A stretch of 64,000 bases of DNA, taken from the NCBI GenBank assembly GCA_013359125.1, contig JABWCR010000003.1, forward strand, positions 62,001 through 126,000. Reading direction: 5' to 3'. This stretch comes from Armatimonadota bacterium. GTDB lineage: Bacteria > Armatimonadota > Fimbriimonadia > Fimbriimonadales > GBS-DC. This document shows positions 25,421-34,136 of this stretch, one piece after another. Position 1 is the first letter of the stretch; each line of letters opens with the position of its first letter. The notes beneath the pieces are model-generated. The model was given only the letters and a program-made list of their open reading frames with translations. It did no database searches and had not been told where the DNA came from. A program made the translations under genes and the position numbers.

Positions 25421-26167
25421 ATGAAGACCCTCTTAGCAATGCTTGCATTGGGCGCCATTGCCGGCGCCCAGCAGAAAGGCGTTGTAATCGACATACCAGC
25501 TACGATCGAAGTTAGCGGCGAGCGCATGAAGTTAGGCGAAGTTGCCGTCGTCTCGGGCGATTCTCTCCTGGTCGACAAAGTCTCGGCGATCGAGTTGGGC
25601 GCTTCTCCATTGCCCGGTCTCAAGAGGACTTTGCTCAAAAGCCATGTCGAAATGCGGCTAAGGCAGGCTAGCCTTACAGCAGCCCTCAACATGCCCGATA
25701 AGGTTATCGTTGCGCGACTCTCCAAAAAAATCGAGACCGACCGAGCCGAGCAAATCGCTCGGGATGCGCTGAAAGCCGCCCTTGGAGACGAGGCCGACGC
25801 TTACGCCCTTCGCCACAAACCAAGCCCAACCGAAGCGCCCGCAGGCGACCTCGAACTGAAAATCGAAGGCGAGCCGCGCATCGGGCTGACCTCGGCCACG
25901 GTTACAGTGGTGGCCATGGTTGACGGCAAAGCGCAACGGCGTCTGCAATATGAGTTCCAAGCGCCCAAGAAGCCCGCTATCCCAGGCGTCAAGTCGGGCG
26001 AAGAGGTATTGCTTCGATTGCAGGTCGAAGGCGTAACGCTCGAAGCGACCGCAATCGCTCGTTCGGCCGGACAGACGGGCCAGATCATCACGGTCTACGT
26101 CGCAAAAACTAAGAAGATGCTCAAAGCGCGCGTTGTCGAGCGCGGAATAGTGGAGGCGATCTTATGA
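25421..26167 (+). CDS. flgA: Flagellar P-ring assembly chaperone FlgA
   Basis: Periplasmic chaperone needed for P-ring assembly, 248 residues. A signal peptide (residues 1-16, cut after GAIAGA) and the C-terminal SAF domain (KSGEEVLLRLQVEGVTLEATAIARSAGQTGQIITV) with the conserved ending NTKKMLKARV-like segment support the call. The central portion is poorly conserved, as in the family. Start preceded by AAGGAG. Its stop overlaps the flgH start as ATGA, indicating translational coupling. Confidence 0.85.
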   Translation: MKTLLAMLALGAIAGAQQKGVVIDIPATIEVSGERMKLGEVAVVSGDSLLVDKVSAIELGASPLPGLKRTLLKSHVEMRLRQASLTAALNMPDKVIVARLSKKIETDRAEQIARDALKAALGDEADAYALRHKPSPTEAPAGDLELKIEGEPRIGLTSATVTVVAMVDGKAQRRLQYEFQAPKKPAIPGVKSGEEVLLRLQVEGVTLEATAIARSAGQTGQIITVYVAKTKKMLKARVVERGIVEAIL

Positions 26168-26757
26168 AACGAGCCATCCTGTTGTTAGGCGCCGTGCTCA
26201 TTGCTCTTTCGTCCATGGCGCACGAGCCCAACCAGCCCAGCGGGTCGCTCTATCCGCCAAACGGCGTCTCGCTCTATGCCGATGCAAAGGCGCGAAAAAA
26301 GGGAGACATCATAACGATCATCGTGTCTGAAAGCGCAGTGGCCACTTCTCAGGCCGACACAAAGACCGCGAAAGCCGAATCGGCCTCTGCCGATCCGGGC
26401 ATCGGCCCCATCCTTAGGGCGTTGCTGCCCGAATTAGGCGCGTCCGGACGCACATCGCTCAACGCCTCCGGATCCACGACCCGATCAGGGAGCCTCATCG
26501 CCCGAATCACCGCGCTTGTCGTCGAGGAACTTCCCAACGGCCTGGTCAAAATCGAGGGGTTGCGCACCGTTCAGATCAACGGCGAAACCCAGAAGCTGAC
26601 CATCGGCGGCATGGTGAGGCTGCGAGACGTTGCGCCCGACAACACGATTCAATCCACCCTCGTCGCCAACGCCGAGATCAAGTTCGAAGGCAAAGGCGTA
26701 ATCGGCAGCCGACAACAAGAGGGTCTTATCACGCGCCTCTTCAAGATTCTGTTCTAA
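26164..26757 (+). CDS. flgH: Flagellar L-ring protein FlgH
   Basis: Outer-membrane ring subunit of the flagellar bushing, 197 residues. Signal peptide at residues 1-19 (no lipobox Cys is evident, unlike E. coli FlgH). The family motifs SLYADAKARKKGDIITIIVSE (about 35-56) and LPNGLVKIEGLRTVQINGE (about 122-140) are present, ending in the conserved ITRLFKILF. Its existence implies an outer membrane. Coupled to flgA by a 4-base overlap and to flgI by an 11-base gap containing AAGGAGG. Confidence 0.92.
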   Translation: MKRAILLLGAVLIALSSMAHEPNQPSGSLYPPNGVSLYADAKARKKGDIITIIVSESAVATSQADTKTAKAESASADPGIGPILRALLPELGASGRTSLNASGSTTRSGSLIARITALVVEELPNGLVKIEGLRTVQINGETQKLTIGGMVRLRDVAPDNTIQSTLVANAEIKFEGKGVIGSRQQEGLITRLFKILF

Positions 26758-26768
26758 GGAGGAAGCCG

Positions 26769-27878
26769 ATGAAACTGATCTTAACGGCTATTGCCGCGCT
26801 CCTCTATTGCGCATCGGGCGCGCAATTAGACGCAGCGGGCGCGGCAAGAATTAAAGACATCGCTCGTGTGCAGGGCGTGCGCTCCAATCAGCTGCTTGGC
26901 TACGGCTTGGTTATTGGACTGAACGGAACCGGCGACAGCAAGGCGGCGCCCTTTATGCCCGCGGCCGTCTCCAATATGCTCGAGCGGTTTCAGATGAGCG
27001 TGCCGGCGCGCGACATCAAAGTTAAGAACATCGCCGCGGTGATGGTAACCGCCGAGTTGCCGCCCTTTGCCAAACCAGGATCGCGCATCGATGTAACCGT
27101 CTCGGCTATCGGCGACGCGCGGAGTCTGCAGGGCGGAATGTTGCTGATGAGCGAACTGCAGGCCGCCGATGGGCAGGTCTATGCCGTTGCTCAGGGCGCC
27201 GTCTCGATCGGCGGCTTCTCAGTCTCGTCCGGCGGCGCGTCCGCCGCCAAGAATCATCCAACTGTGGGGCGAGTGCCAGGCGGCGCGTCGGTCGAAAGAG
27301 AAGCGCCCATGACCTTCGTGCGCCCCAACAATCAGATCGACATCGAGCTGCTCCAGCCCGATTTCACCACCGCCATCCGCATCGCAACGGCCATTCAAAA
27401 GCAGTTTCCTAAATTGGAAGTAACCGCGCCCAGCCCCGGCAGCGTGCGAATCCAACTTCCTGAGGACGAGCGACAAGACCCGGTGATGCTCGTCGCCTCG
27501 CTCGAGGCGCTGCGCGTAGAGCCGGACGTCTCGGCCAAAGTCGTGGTCAACGAGCGAACGGGCACGGTCGTCATCAACGGTAACGCCCGCATCGCGCCGG
27601 TCGCCATTGCGCACGGCGGAATCCAGGTCAAGATTAGCGTTACTCCGCTCGTCTCGCAACCCAACCCGCTGGGCGAAGGGCAGACGACCGTAGTCAACAA
27701 AACCAACGTCAAGGTGGAGGAAAAGACAGCTCAAGTCGCTCTGCTGAACGAGGGCGCATCGGTCGAATCGCTGGTCAAGGCGCTCAACGCGCTCGGCGTA
27801 ACCCCTACGGACCTGATAGCGATCCTGCAGTCGTTAAAGGCAGCCGGCGCGCTGCACGGCGAGATCGAGATTCAATAG
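26769..27878 (+). CDS. flgI: Flagellar P-ring protein FlgI
   Basis: Periplasmic P-ring subunit around the rod, 369 residues, normal length. After a signal peptide (residues 1-18) come the diagnostic ARIKDIARVQGVRSNQLLGYGLV, GLNGTGDSKAAPF and SVEREAP segments and the C-terminal half with DLIAILQSLKAAGALHGEIEIQ. Start is preceded by AAGGAGGAAG. The partner L-ring gene is immediately upstream; flgJ follows after 4 bases. Confidence 0.95.
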   Translation: MKLILTAIAALLYCASGAQLDAAGAARIKDIARVQGVRSNQLLGYGLVIGLNGTGDSKAAPFMPAAVSNMLERFQMSVPARDIKVKNIAAVMVTAELPPFAKPGSRIDVTVSAIGDARSLQGGMLLMSELQAADGQVYAVAQGAVSIGGFSVSSGGASAAKNHPTVGRVPGGASVEREAPMTFVRPNNQIDIELLQPDFTTAIRIATAIQKQFPKLEVTAPSPGSVRIQLPEDERQDPVMLVASLEALRVEPDVSAKVVVNERTGTVVINGNARIAPVAIAHGGIQVKISVTPLVSQPNPLGEGQTTVVNKTNVKVEEKTAQVALLNEGASVESLVKALNALGVTPTDLIAILQSLKAAGALHGEIEIQ

Positions 27879-27882
27879 AGCC

Positions 27883-28164
27883 ATGCGACCCATTAGCCCG
27901 AAGATAGAAGTTGTTGGCCAACCAGCCTCACAGGAGCAAGCCAAGCTGAAGCAGGCTTGCCAAGACTTCGAGTCGCTGTTGCTGGCGCAAGTGTGGCGCG
28001 CGATGCAGAGTACGCTGCAGCAGAAGCCGGAACGAGGAAATATGGTCGAGATGTTCGATCTGCAGTTTGCCGAGGGATTGGCCAAAGCGGGCGGCATAGG
28101 TTTAGCGGACTCGCTCCAACGGCAACTGGCGTACCTTCAAGCCAAGGAGACAAAGGACGAATGA
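27883..28164 (+). CDS. flgJ: FlgJ-type rod-binding protein, rod domain only
   Basis: A 93-residue protein matching only the N-terminal rod-binding domain of FlgJ (FESLLLAQVWRAMQST, then GNMVEMFDLQFAEGLAKAGGIGLADSL). The muramidase domain that lets proteobacterial FlgJ cut peptidoglycan is absent, as in several other phyla, so a separate hydrolase must open the wall. Sits between flgI (4-base gap) and the flgN-like gene (ATGA overlap). Confidence 0.85.
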   Translation: MRPISPKIEVVGQPASQEQAKLKQACQDFESLLLAQVWRAMQSTLQQKPERGNMVEMFDLQFAEGLAKAGGIGLADSLQRQLAYLQAKETKDE

Positions 28165-28541
28165 ACGAGCGGGCATTGAATCAGTGGTTCGACGAGGCCA
28201 AGCGGCTTATCCCGATATTGGACGGGTGGGCCGAGGTGTTGTGCCATCGAGACGTTGGCAGCGTGGATCGGATGAACGGGGCCGTGCAGGCCCGTGTGGA
28301 CAGGCTTCAGAAGTTGGCCGCCGAAGCCGGCCTGCTTCAGGTTATCCAAGGCGGGCATCCGCTGTCGAGCGAAGCAAAAGAACTGGCGCTGCAGGCGCGG
28401 GGCAAGTTAGAAAACTGCTTCGCTCTGATCTTTAACGAGTTTGAGTATCAGCAAGCGCTGATGTCGATCGCCGCGGCCATTCAAGAAGAGGCTACCGGCG
28501 AGCCGACCTCGCTCGGCAGCCTGCTCAATCAGGAGGCCTGA
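28161..28541 (+). CDS. flgN: FlgN-like flagellar export chaperone
   Basis: A 126-residue, largely helical cytoplasmic protein in the place where FlgN, chaperone of the hook-filament junction proteins FlgK and FlgL, is expected. Sequence shows heptad-like helices (EAKRLIPILDGWAEVLC; SSEAKELALQARGKLENCFALI) but similarity to known FlgN is weak, so the assignment leans on position directly before flgK and flgL. ATG 28161 overlaps the flgJ stop; AAGGACGA lies just upstream. Confidence 0.6.
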   Translation: MNERALNQWFDEAKRLIPILDGWAEVLCHRDVGSVDRMNGAVQARVDRLQKLAAEAGLLQVIQGGHPLSSEAKELALQARGKLENCFALIFNEFEYQQALMSIAAAIQEEATGEPTSLGSLLNQEA

Positions 28542-28543
28542 GT

Positions 28544-29896
28544 TTGTCCAGCTTTTTTGGCATCGAGCTGGGTAGCCGCGCCCTACGGGCGTTTCAGTTG
28601 GGGCTCAACGTTACCGGCCACAACATCGCCAACGTGGGCACCCCTGGCTATACGCGCCAGCGTTTGGAGCTTCAAGCCTCGCCAGAGTTTAGAGCCGGCA
28701 ATCGCCTGTTGCAGGGCACGGGCGTGTTGGCCGTCAGCATCCAGCGGGCGCGGGATCTATTCTTGGAGCAAAGGGCCAACGAGAACGGCGCCGGACTGTC
28801 TCGATTCACAGCCCTCCGCGACGGCGTGCGGGGCATCGAGGGCGTTTTGCAGGAGCCTTCGGATCAAGGCCTCAACTCGCTGATGAACGCTTTCTTCAAC
28901 TCGCTAGACGAACTCGCTACTCGGCCCGACAGCATCGCCGTAAGGCAAAACGTCGCTCAGAAGGCTCAAGCGGTCGCCGCCGGATTCCAGCGGATCTTTG
29001 CGGGAATGAAGCGGCAAGAGCAGGAAGCGCTCGACTTGGCTTCCTCCTATGTAACCGAGGCCAATCGCATAGCGTCGGAAGTTGCCCGGTTGAATCAGGA
29101 CATCCGCGCCGCTCAAGCGACCAACAACAGCCCGAACGACCTGTTGGACCAACGGGATGCGTTGGTGAACAAGCTGACTGGTTTGACGGGCGCTCGCGCG
29201 TTTTACGCTGCGGACGGCACAGTAACTCTCTTTGTCGGCGAGCATACGCTGGTACAAGATTATCAAGCGAACGCGCTGCCGACCAACCTTGATGTCGATC
29301 AGCCTGGATTGACCGGCGCCTCGGGCAATGTCAAACTTGCAGTCGGGCAGATCGCCGGACAGTTAGAGACCGCCAAACTTGCGCGAAGCTATCAGAAGGA
29401 GCTGGACGCCGTTGCCCAAACGATGATAGAGCGCTTCAATGAGCTTCATCAAGCCGGATTCGACCTAAACGGCGGCACGGGCAGGGTCTTCTTTACCGGC
29501 GCCGGAGCCTCCGATATCGCCCTCAATACAGAGCTGATCGATCCTCGAAACCTGGCCGCGGCCTCTGTATCGGGCGCACCGGGCAATGGCGATTTGGCGC
29601 GTCAACTGGCCGAACTTCGTTCCGATCCGCAAGGCAGTTTGGGCGGCCTAAGTCTCTCGGCAGGCTATCGAAGCCTTGTCTCGCTTATCGCCAATGACGC
29701 CCAGACCTACAAAAACAGCGCGGAAGCGCAAAAATTAGTAACGGAGCACTTTGAAAATCTTCGAGAATCAGTCTCAGGCGTCTCCTTGGACGAGGAGGCA
29801 TCGGCCATGGTGCGCTACCAGCGAAGCTACCAAGCGGCTGCCAAACTTATTTCGACGTTTGACTCGATGATCGAAGACCTGCTTCGCATAGTCTAA
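28544..29896 (+). CDS. flgK: Flagellar hook-associated protein 1 FlgK
   Basis: First hook-filament junction protein, 450 residues. The N-terminal axial segment FFGIELGSRALRAFQLGLNVTGHNIANVGTPGYTRQRLEL-type signature is split across residues 4-43, with GHNIANVGTPGYTRQR diagnostic; the C-terminal segment VSLDEEASAMVRYQRSYQAAAKLI matches the family's end. Start is TTG 28544, with AGGAGG upstream inside flgN. flgL follows after two bases. Confidence 0.93.
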   Translation: MSSFFGIELGSRALRAFQLGLNVTGHNIANVGTPGYTRQRLELQASPEFRAGNRLLQGTGVLAVSIQRARDLFLEQRANENGAGLSRFTALRDGVRGIEGVLQEPSDQGLNSLMNAFFNSLDELATRPDSIAVRQNVAQKAQAVAAGFQRIFAGMKRQEQEALDLASSYVTEANRIASEVARLNQDIRAAQATNNSPNDLLDQRDALVNKLTGLTGARAFYAADGTVTLFVGEHTLVQDYQANALPTNLDVDQPGLTGASGNVKLAVGQIAGQLETAKLARSYQKELDAVAQTMIERFNELHQAGFDLNGGTGRVFFTGAGASDIALNTELIDPRNLAAASVSGAPGNGDLARQLAELRSDPQGSLGGLSLSAGYRSLVSLIANDAQTYKNSAEAQKLVTEHFENLRESVSGVSLDEEASAMVRYQRSYQAAAKLISTFDSMIEDLLRIV

Positions 29897-29898
29897 AA

Positions 29899-30783
29899 AT
29901 GCGAATAACCAATCAGCTTCAATACGCATCGACGGAGCGAGCGCTGAAGAGCGCCTTGGAGCGCCTTGCCTCGGCACAGGGCAAGGTCGTAACCGGCCGC
30001 CGCTTTGAAGCCCCTTCGGACGATCCCACATCCGCCGGTCATGCGCTCAGCCTGCGAGAGCAGATCTCGCGGCATGATCAGTGGGCCAGGAATCTTCGCG
30101 AAGCCAAGCTCTTTCTCTCTAGCAGCGAAGTTGCCCTCGGTGAGATCAACGAAATTGTTCGAAAGGTGCGAGAAGACGCTGTTCGAGGCGCCAACGACAC
30201 CTTGGGTTCCGCAGAGAGGGATGCGATCGGACAGCAGGTCGGCCAGGCGATGGCCAGCATTGTTCAATTGGCCAACCAGCGCGTGGACGACGAGCGATAC
30301 CTCTTTTCTGGCCACATGACCTCGACCAAACCGTTCGAAGTCAACGGCGACCAACTGGTCTATAATGGCGACGACAACTCGCTAACCGCCAAAGTGGGCG
30401 ACGACCGACACCTTCCCATGAGCCTGCCGGGCAGTTTCCTTACAGGCCTCTATGCGGCGCTCGTGCAAGTCAAGCAGGATCTAGAAACCTCGAATCTAAC
30501 GAGGCTGGGGCAAGAGGACATCCAGGCCCTGCAAAACCAGATGGAAGCGATCTCGCGCCTCCGGGGAGACCTGGGCGCAAGGCTTCAAGAAACCGACCGA
30601 TTTAGACTGCAGTACGAAGCGCAAACGGAACATCTATCTGAACTTTTGGCTTCAAAAGAAGAGATCGATTTGCCGACCGCTATCTACGAGATGAAACGCG
30701 CAGAAACCAGCTATCAGGCCGCGCTCCAAGTGGCAGCCAATGCCCACAGCATGAGCCTGTTCGACTTCCTGCGCGGAGGATAA
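29899..30783 (+). CDS. flgL: Flagellar hook-associated protein 3 FlgL
   Basis: Second junction protein, joining FlgK to flagellin; 294 residues. It has the flagellin-like N-terminal coiled coil (MRITNQLQYASTERAL, then ASAQGKVVTGRRFEAPSDDP) and the C-terminal helix with ETSYQAALQVAANAHSMSLFDFL, the usual FlgL ends. The central part (about 130-200) is the variable exposed domain with YNGDDNSLTAKVG. Closely follows flgK. Confidence 0.92.
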   Translation: MRITNQLQYASTERALKSALERLASAQGKVVTGRRFEAPSDDPTSAGHALSLREQISRHDQWARNLREAKLFLSSSEVALGEINEIVRKVREDAVRGANDTLGSAERDAIGQQVGQAMASIVQLANQRVDDERYLFSGHMTSTKPFEVNGDQLVYNGDDNSLTAKVGDDRHLPMSLPGSFLTGLYAALVQVKQDLETSNLTRLGQEDIQALQNQMEAISRLRGDLGARLQETDRFRLQYEAQTEHLSELLASKEEIDLPTAIYEMKRAETSYQAALQVAANAHSMSLFDFLRGG

Positions 30784-30791
30784 GGGCGAAA

Positions 30792-31256
30792 ATGGAACTT
30801 TCAACGACCCGATTTGGTACTATAGAGATAGACGAAAACGAGATTTACACGTTTCGCGATGGGCTGTACGGCCTGCGATTCCTAAAGAAGTTCGTAATCG
30901 TGCAGACCGCTGAGAACAGCCCGTTTAGATGGCTCCAGTCGGTAGAAGAACCTGGTTTCGCTCTTCTCCTGACGGACCCTTGGGAGTATGTGAGCGATTA
31001 TGAGGCGATCCTGTCGGACATCGATGTCAAAGCATTAGGTCTGACCGAGGAGACGCCGAGATGGGTATACGTTACGGTTACAATACCGCCAGGACAGCCG
31101 CAAGCCATGACCGCCAATCTGCTTGCGCCGCTGATCTTCAACTGCGATACGAGACAGGCGAGGCAGATCGCGATGGAGGATTCCAACTATCACACCAAGC
31201 ATGCGCTATTGACGGAGATGTGGCGGTCGGCAGATCAGACGAAGCTGGCCGGTTAG
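30792..31256 (+). CDS. fliW: Flagellar assembly factor FliW
   Basis: Cytoplasmic protein of 154 residues that binds both flagellin and CsrA, so that CsrA represses flagellin translation only when free flagellin is low. The motifs FRDGLYGLRFLKKFVIV and FRWLQSVEEPGFALLLTDP are typical, as is the NLLAPLIFNC segment. It is followed by csrA after 29 bases, the classic fliW-csrA pair. Flagellin itself is not in the window. Confidence 0.95.
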   Translation: MELSTTRFGTIEIDENEIYTFRDGLYGLRFLKKFVIVQTAENSPFRWLQSVEEPGFALLLTDPWEYVSDYEAILSDIDVKALGLTEETPRWVYVTVTIPPGQPQAMTANLLAPLIFNCDTRQARQIAMEDSNYHTKHALLTEMWRSADQTKLAG

Positions 31257-31285
31257 TGCATCGATGAGCCAAGGAGGGCAAATCA

Positions 31286-31519
31286 ATGTTAGTTTTGACA
31301 AGAAAGGTCAACCAGAGCATAATGGTGGGGGACGAGGTCGAAATCGTCGTGCTGGAAGTGCGCGGCGAACAGGTGCGCTTGGGGATCAAGGCGCCGCGAG
31401 ACGTGCCCGTGCACCGACGAGAGATTTACGAAGCCATTAGCCAGGAGAATGTAGAAGCCTCTCAGACTCAGCCCGAAGACGTGCCCACCGACGGCTCGAC
31501 CGGAATGCGCACGGCCTAA
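31286..31519 (+). CDS. csrA: Carbon storage/flagellin translation regulator CsrA
   Basis: Small RNA-binding dimer that blocks Shine-Dalgarno sites containing GGA. The core [27 protein letters not shown]-type fold is present with the RNA-contacting [22 protein letters not shown] region; the protein has 77 residues, with a longer acidic tail than the E. coli protein. Its own Shine-Dalgarno region (AAGGAGGGCA) contains GGA, so self-repression is possible. Last gene of the flagellar unit. Confidence 0.95.
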   Translation: MLVLTRKVNQSIMVGDEVEIVVLEVRGEQVRLGIKAPRDVPVHRREIYEAISQENVEASQTQPEDVPTDGSTGMRTA

Positions 31520-31550
31520 CCGCAGGAACTTCACGGATCCCGCTTTCGTG

Positions 31551-31556
31551 TATACT
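31551..31556 (+). promoter_or_regulatory. -10 element for the putative metal-handling operon
   Basis: TATACT is 9 bases before ATG 31566 and 31 bases after the csrA stop. It separates the five-gene operon below from the flagellar genes. A weak TTCACG (31530-31535) could be the -35 box, with a 15-base spacer. Confidence 0.5.
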
Positions 31557-31565
31557 GGATAGAGG

Positions 31566-31955
31566 ATGAAACCGGTCGGACTTCGAGGATGGCTGATCGT
31601 ACTCTGCCTGGGCCTGTCGGTCGCGGCAGCGCCCCTCTTTGCGCAGTTGGCCTCAATGTGCGCATGTTCTGCCGACGCTGACCACTCATGCTGCAAGCCG
31701 ATCGAGCCGGTCCGGTCGTGCTGCGAGACCCAGCCAGTCGATCACGAATGCGACTGCGCTCTGACCGAACTGCCTAAGCAAGAGAAGGCGGTTCCGGCTC
31801 ATAAAGCCTCTGAACCCGCCGTTCAGGCTGAACCAGCGCGGTTCGACGCTCCAATCGTCAGCGCTCAGCCCTTAGTTTCACAAGACGTCGAGGCTAGAGA
31901 CTGTTCGCCTCCGCGCACCGGCCCTTGCCGCGCGCCTCCTCATTCCTGCCTGTAA
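31566..31955 (+). CDS. Small secreted Cys-rich protein (putative metal binder)
   Basis: A 129-residue protein: signal peptide or anchor (residues 1-26), then a dense Cys cluster (MCAC, HSCC, RSCC, HECDC), an Ala/Pro/Glu-rich linker, and three further Cys at the C-terminus, 11 Cys in all, with two His next to Cys pairs. No family is recognised. Cys/His clustering in a secreted protein suggests binding of a soft metal such as copper. First gene of a five-gene unit; a 36-base gap with AGGAGG leads to the YHS-domain gene. Confidence 0.65.
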   Translation: MKPVGLRGWLIVLCLGLSVAAAPLFAQLASMCACSADADHSCCKPIEPVRSCCETQPVDHECDCALTELPKQEKAVPAHKASEPAVQAEPARFDAPIVSAQPLVSQDVEARDCSPPRTGPCRAPPHSCL

Positions 31956-31991
31956 GCCTTATCGTTTCGGCACATCTACAGGAGGATTGAA

Positions 31992-33665
31992 ATGCTTTAC
32001 AAAGTCACCGCGCTCTTCAGCGCATCATTGCTCATCGGACTGGCCGGCGCCCAGTCGCTGGAATGTCCGATCATGTCTCACCCCGCCGATGAGGAATCGG
32101 TGCCCTTTTACTTTGCCGGAAGCGAATTTCGGTTGTGCTGCTCTAGCTGCGAGCCGAAGTTCAAAGCCGACCCGCAAGCCGCTCTGAATGGGGCTGCTAA
32201 AGAGGGTCGCACCGTCGGCCTGTTTCTGTTCGACCCCGTCTCAAAGAACCGGATTGATAAGGCAAAGGCTGTCGGCCACATCGATCATGCAGGCCTGCGG
32301 TACTGCTTCGAAAGCCAGGCGAACATGAGCCTCTTCAAGGCATCGCCCGACAGATATGCAACTCGACCGAGCAAAGAATCGCTCGTCTGCCCGGTCGGCA
32401 AGAAAGCCGTGCGAGACCATGCTGAGGCGTCCGGCTATGCAGACCATGAGGGCGTTCGCTACTACTTCTGCTGCGCAGGATGCGAGGAGCCGTTCATAGA
32501 ATCACCGGTCAAGTTCATCGGCAATGCTCGTGTTCAGACAACAGCCGTCCTCAGCCATGCGCCGCCGAAGCCCGAGTTCGAGCCGACCACAAAAGTCGCT
32601 TCAGGCAAGTACATCGCTACTCTCCAGACGCCAGACGAGGGCTTCTTCGCTGGGGAGGAGATCGCGATGGAAATCCGCTTGGTCGATACCACTCAAGAAG
32701 ACCTCTACGAAGGCGGCCACAAGGGCGTCCCCAACGCCAAGGCCCGAGCGGTCATATCAATGCCCGAAATGCCGGGAATGCCAGAAGCGACGCCAACCGT
32801 CCGCCGCACCGGTGTGCCTGGCGACTATGCGTTTGAGGCCTTCTTTCCGCACGGCGGCGTCTATCAGATCAAGATCGAGATTGAGCCGTCGGGCGAATCG
32901 CCTTTCACCGTCAACTTCATGGTTATGGTCAACGACGAGACGGGGCGCTCTGCCCGAAGGCCTTATGGGCTCGAAGTCGCCTCGACCGGCAGACCCAGAG
33001 CCGGACAACCGTTCAACCTCGTCCTCATCGTCAGAGAGACCAAGAGCGGCCAGCCCGAAACCCACTTCCAGGTCGTGCACGAAGAAAAGTTCCATTTGCT
33101 GATCGCCAGCGAGGACTTTCAATGGTTTTTGCACGAACACCCGACCATGAACGACAAGGGCGAATGGTCGATACCGATCGAGTTTCCGGCTGGCGGCAAG
33201 TACTGGATTTATGGCGATGTCGCCCCTGTCGGCAAAGGCTCACAAATCCTCATCGCCTCGATAGAGACCGATGGCCCTAAGCCGACATGGCCTGTGAGTT
33301 GGGAACCGAACCTTGGTCCATCCATAGCGCACGGCATATCTGGTCGATTTAACTTGCCCGAAGCCGGTTCGCCCGTCGGCAAAATGGCGACCTTCACGAT
33401 CAAACTGACCGAGGCTGACACGGGACGACCCATCAGCGACCTGCAGAAGTGGCTGGGCGCTTGGGGGCACCTCATGATCTTCAGCCAGGACGGCCAAACA
33501 GTGGTACACAGCCATCCCGAAGAGAGCGAGGCGATGGACAGACTGGTCAAGCAAGGCGAGATACGATTCAACGGCCGCATACCCAAGCCGGGCCTCTATC
33601 GCGCCTTCGCACAGTTCAAAAGGAACGGGCAGATCGTAACGCTCCCCTTCACACTGAGTTTGTAG
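31992..33665 (+). CDS. Secreted multi-domain protein with YHS/TRASH-like metal modules
   Basis: A 557-residue exported protein. After the signal peptide (1-20) come three YHS/TRASH-like metal modules: residues 25-64 (CPIM and CCSSC), 80-122 (DPVSKNRIDKA, FESQ, Cys-poor) and 132-176 (CPVGKKAV, YYFCCAGC). Residues 200-320 resemble a FixH/YtkA-like beta-sandwich with a Met-Pro-rich SMPEMPGMPEA segment. Two similar beta domains follow, around FQWFLHEHPTM (near 375) and GHLMIFSQDGQTVVHSHPEE (near 495), patterns seen in proteins of copper operons. Probably a periplasmic copper-binding or -transfer protein, though metal identity is inferred. Confidence 0.7.
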   Translation: MLYKVTALFSASLLIGLAGAQSLECPIMSHPADEESVPFYFAGSEFRLCCSSCEPKFKADPQAALNGAAKEGRTVGLFLFDPVSKNRIDKAKAVGHIDHAGLRYCFESQANMSLFKASPDRYATRPSKESLVCPVGKKAVRDHAEASGYADHEGVRYYFCCAGCEEPFIESPVKFIGNARVQTTAVLSHAPPKPEFEPTTKVASGKYIATLQTPDEGFFAGEEIAMEIRLVDTTQEDLYEGGHKGVPNAKARAVISMPEMPGMPEATPTVRRTGVPGDYAFEAFFPHGGVYQIKIEIEPSGESPFTVNFMVMVNDETGRSARRPYGLEVASTGRPRAGQPFNLVLIVRETKSGQPETHFQVVHEEKFHLLIASEDFQWFLHEHPTMNDKGEWSIPIEFPAGGKYWIYGDVAPVGKGSQILIASIETDGPKPTWPVSWEPNLGPSIAHGISGRFNLPEAGSPVGKMATFTIKLTEADTGRPISDLQKWLGAWGHLMIFSQDGQTVVHSHPEESEAMDRLVKQGEIRFNGRIPKPGLYRAFAQFKRNGQIVTLPFTLSL

Positions 33666-33674
33666 GAGGCAACC

Positions 33675-34136
33675 ATGAAAAATCTGATTCTAATAGCCTT
33701 GTCGATGGCGCTGCTGGCAGCGGTCGCTCACGAGGTCGATTGCCCAGTCTGCAAACTGACCGTCAAGCAGAACACCGACAAGTTGGATTATGAGGTCGTT
33801 CTGCGCTTTGGCAACAAGAAGATCGAGTATCGCTGCGTCAACTGCGCCTTGGTCGACTCTGGCCGCTACAACGGCGACATCCTTATCTATGCCCCCAGCG
33901 AAAAGAAGGGCGAGCCGGTGCCTGTGCGCCGAAAGGACGGCCAATGGAGCGCGCCCGAAGGCGCAGTCTTCTTGAACGCGTTTAAAAAGCACGCCGATTG
34001 CGCCGACCTGAGCCGCGGATTCTGGAAGAAAGAAGCCCTTGACGCTTACGTAGCAGAGCTGAAGCCCGAAAATGCGAAAGCGCTGACCATCGATCAACTC
34101 TTGGCCGAGATCAAGCGACAAAAGGAGGGCGCATGA
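33675..34136 (+). CDS. Secreted protein with a CxxC-CxxC-HxC domain (NosL-like layout)
   Basis: A 153-residue exported protein: signal peptide 1-18, then CPVC (Cys23/26), RCVNCA (Cys54/57), GDILIYAPSEKKG, HADC (His107/Cys109) and a helical tail with AYVAELKPENAKALTID. The same arrangement with nearly the same spacing recurs in the C-terminal half of the next protein. The layout recalls the copper chaperone NosL but lacks its lipobox and Met signature, so I cannot assign it. ATG has GGAGG upstream; its stop overlaps the next start (ATGA). Confidence 0.65.
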   Translation: MKNLILIALSMALLAAVAHEVDCPVCKLTVKQNTDKLDYEVVLRFGNKKIEYRCVNCALVDSGRYNGDILIYAPSEKKGEPVPVRRKDGQWSAPEGAVFLNAFKKHADCADLSRGFWKKEALDAYVAELKPENAKALTIDQLLAEIKRQKEGA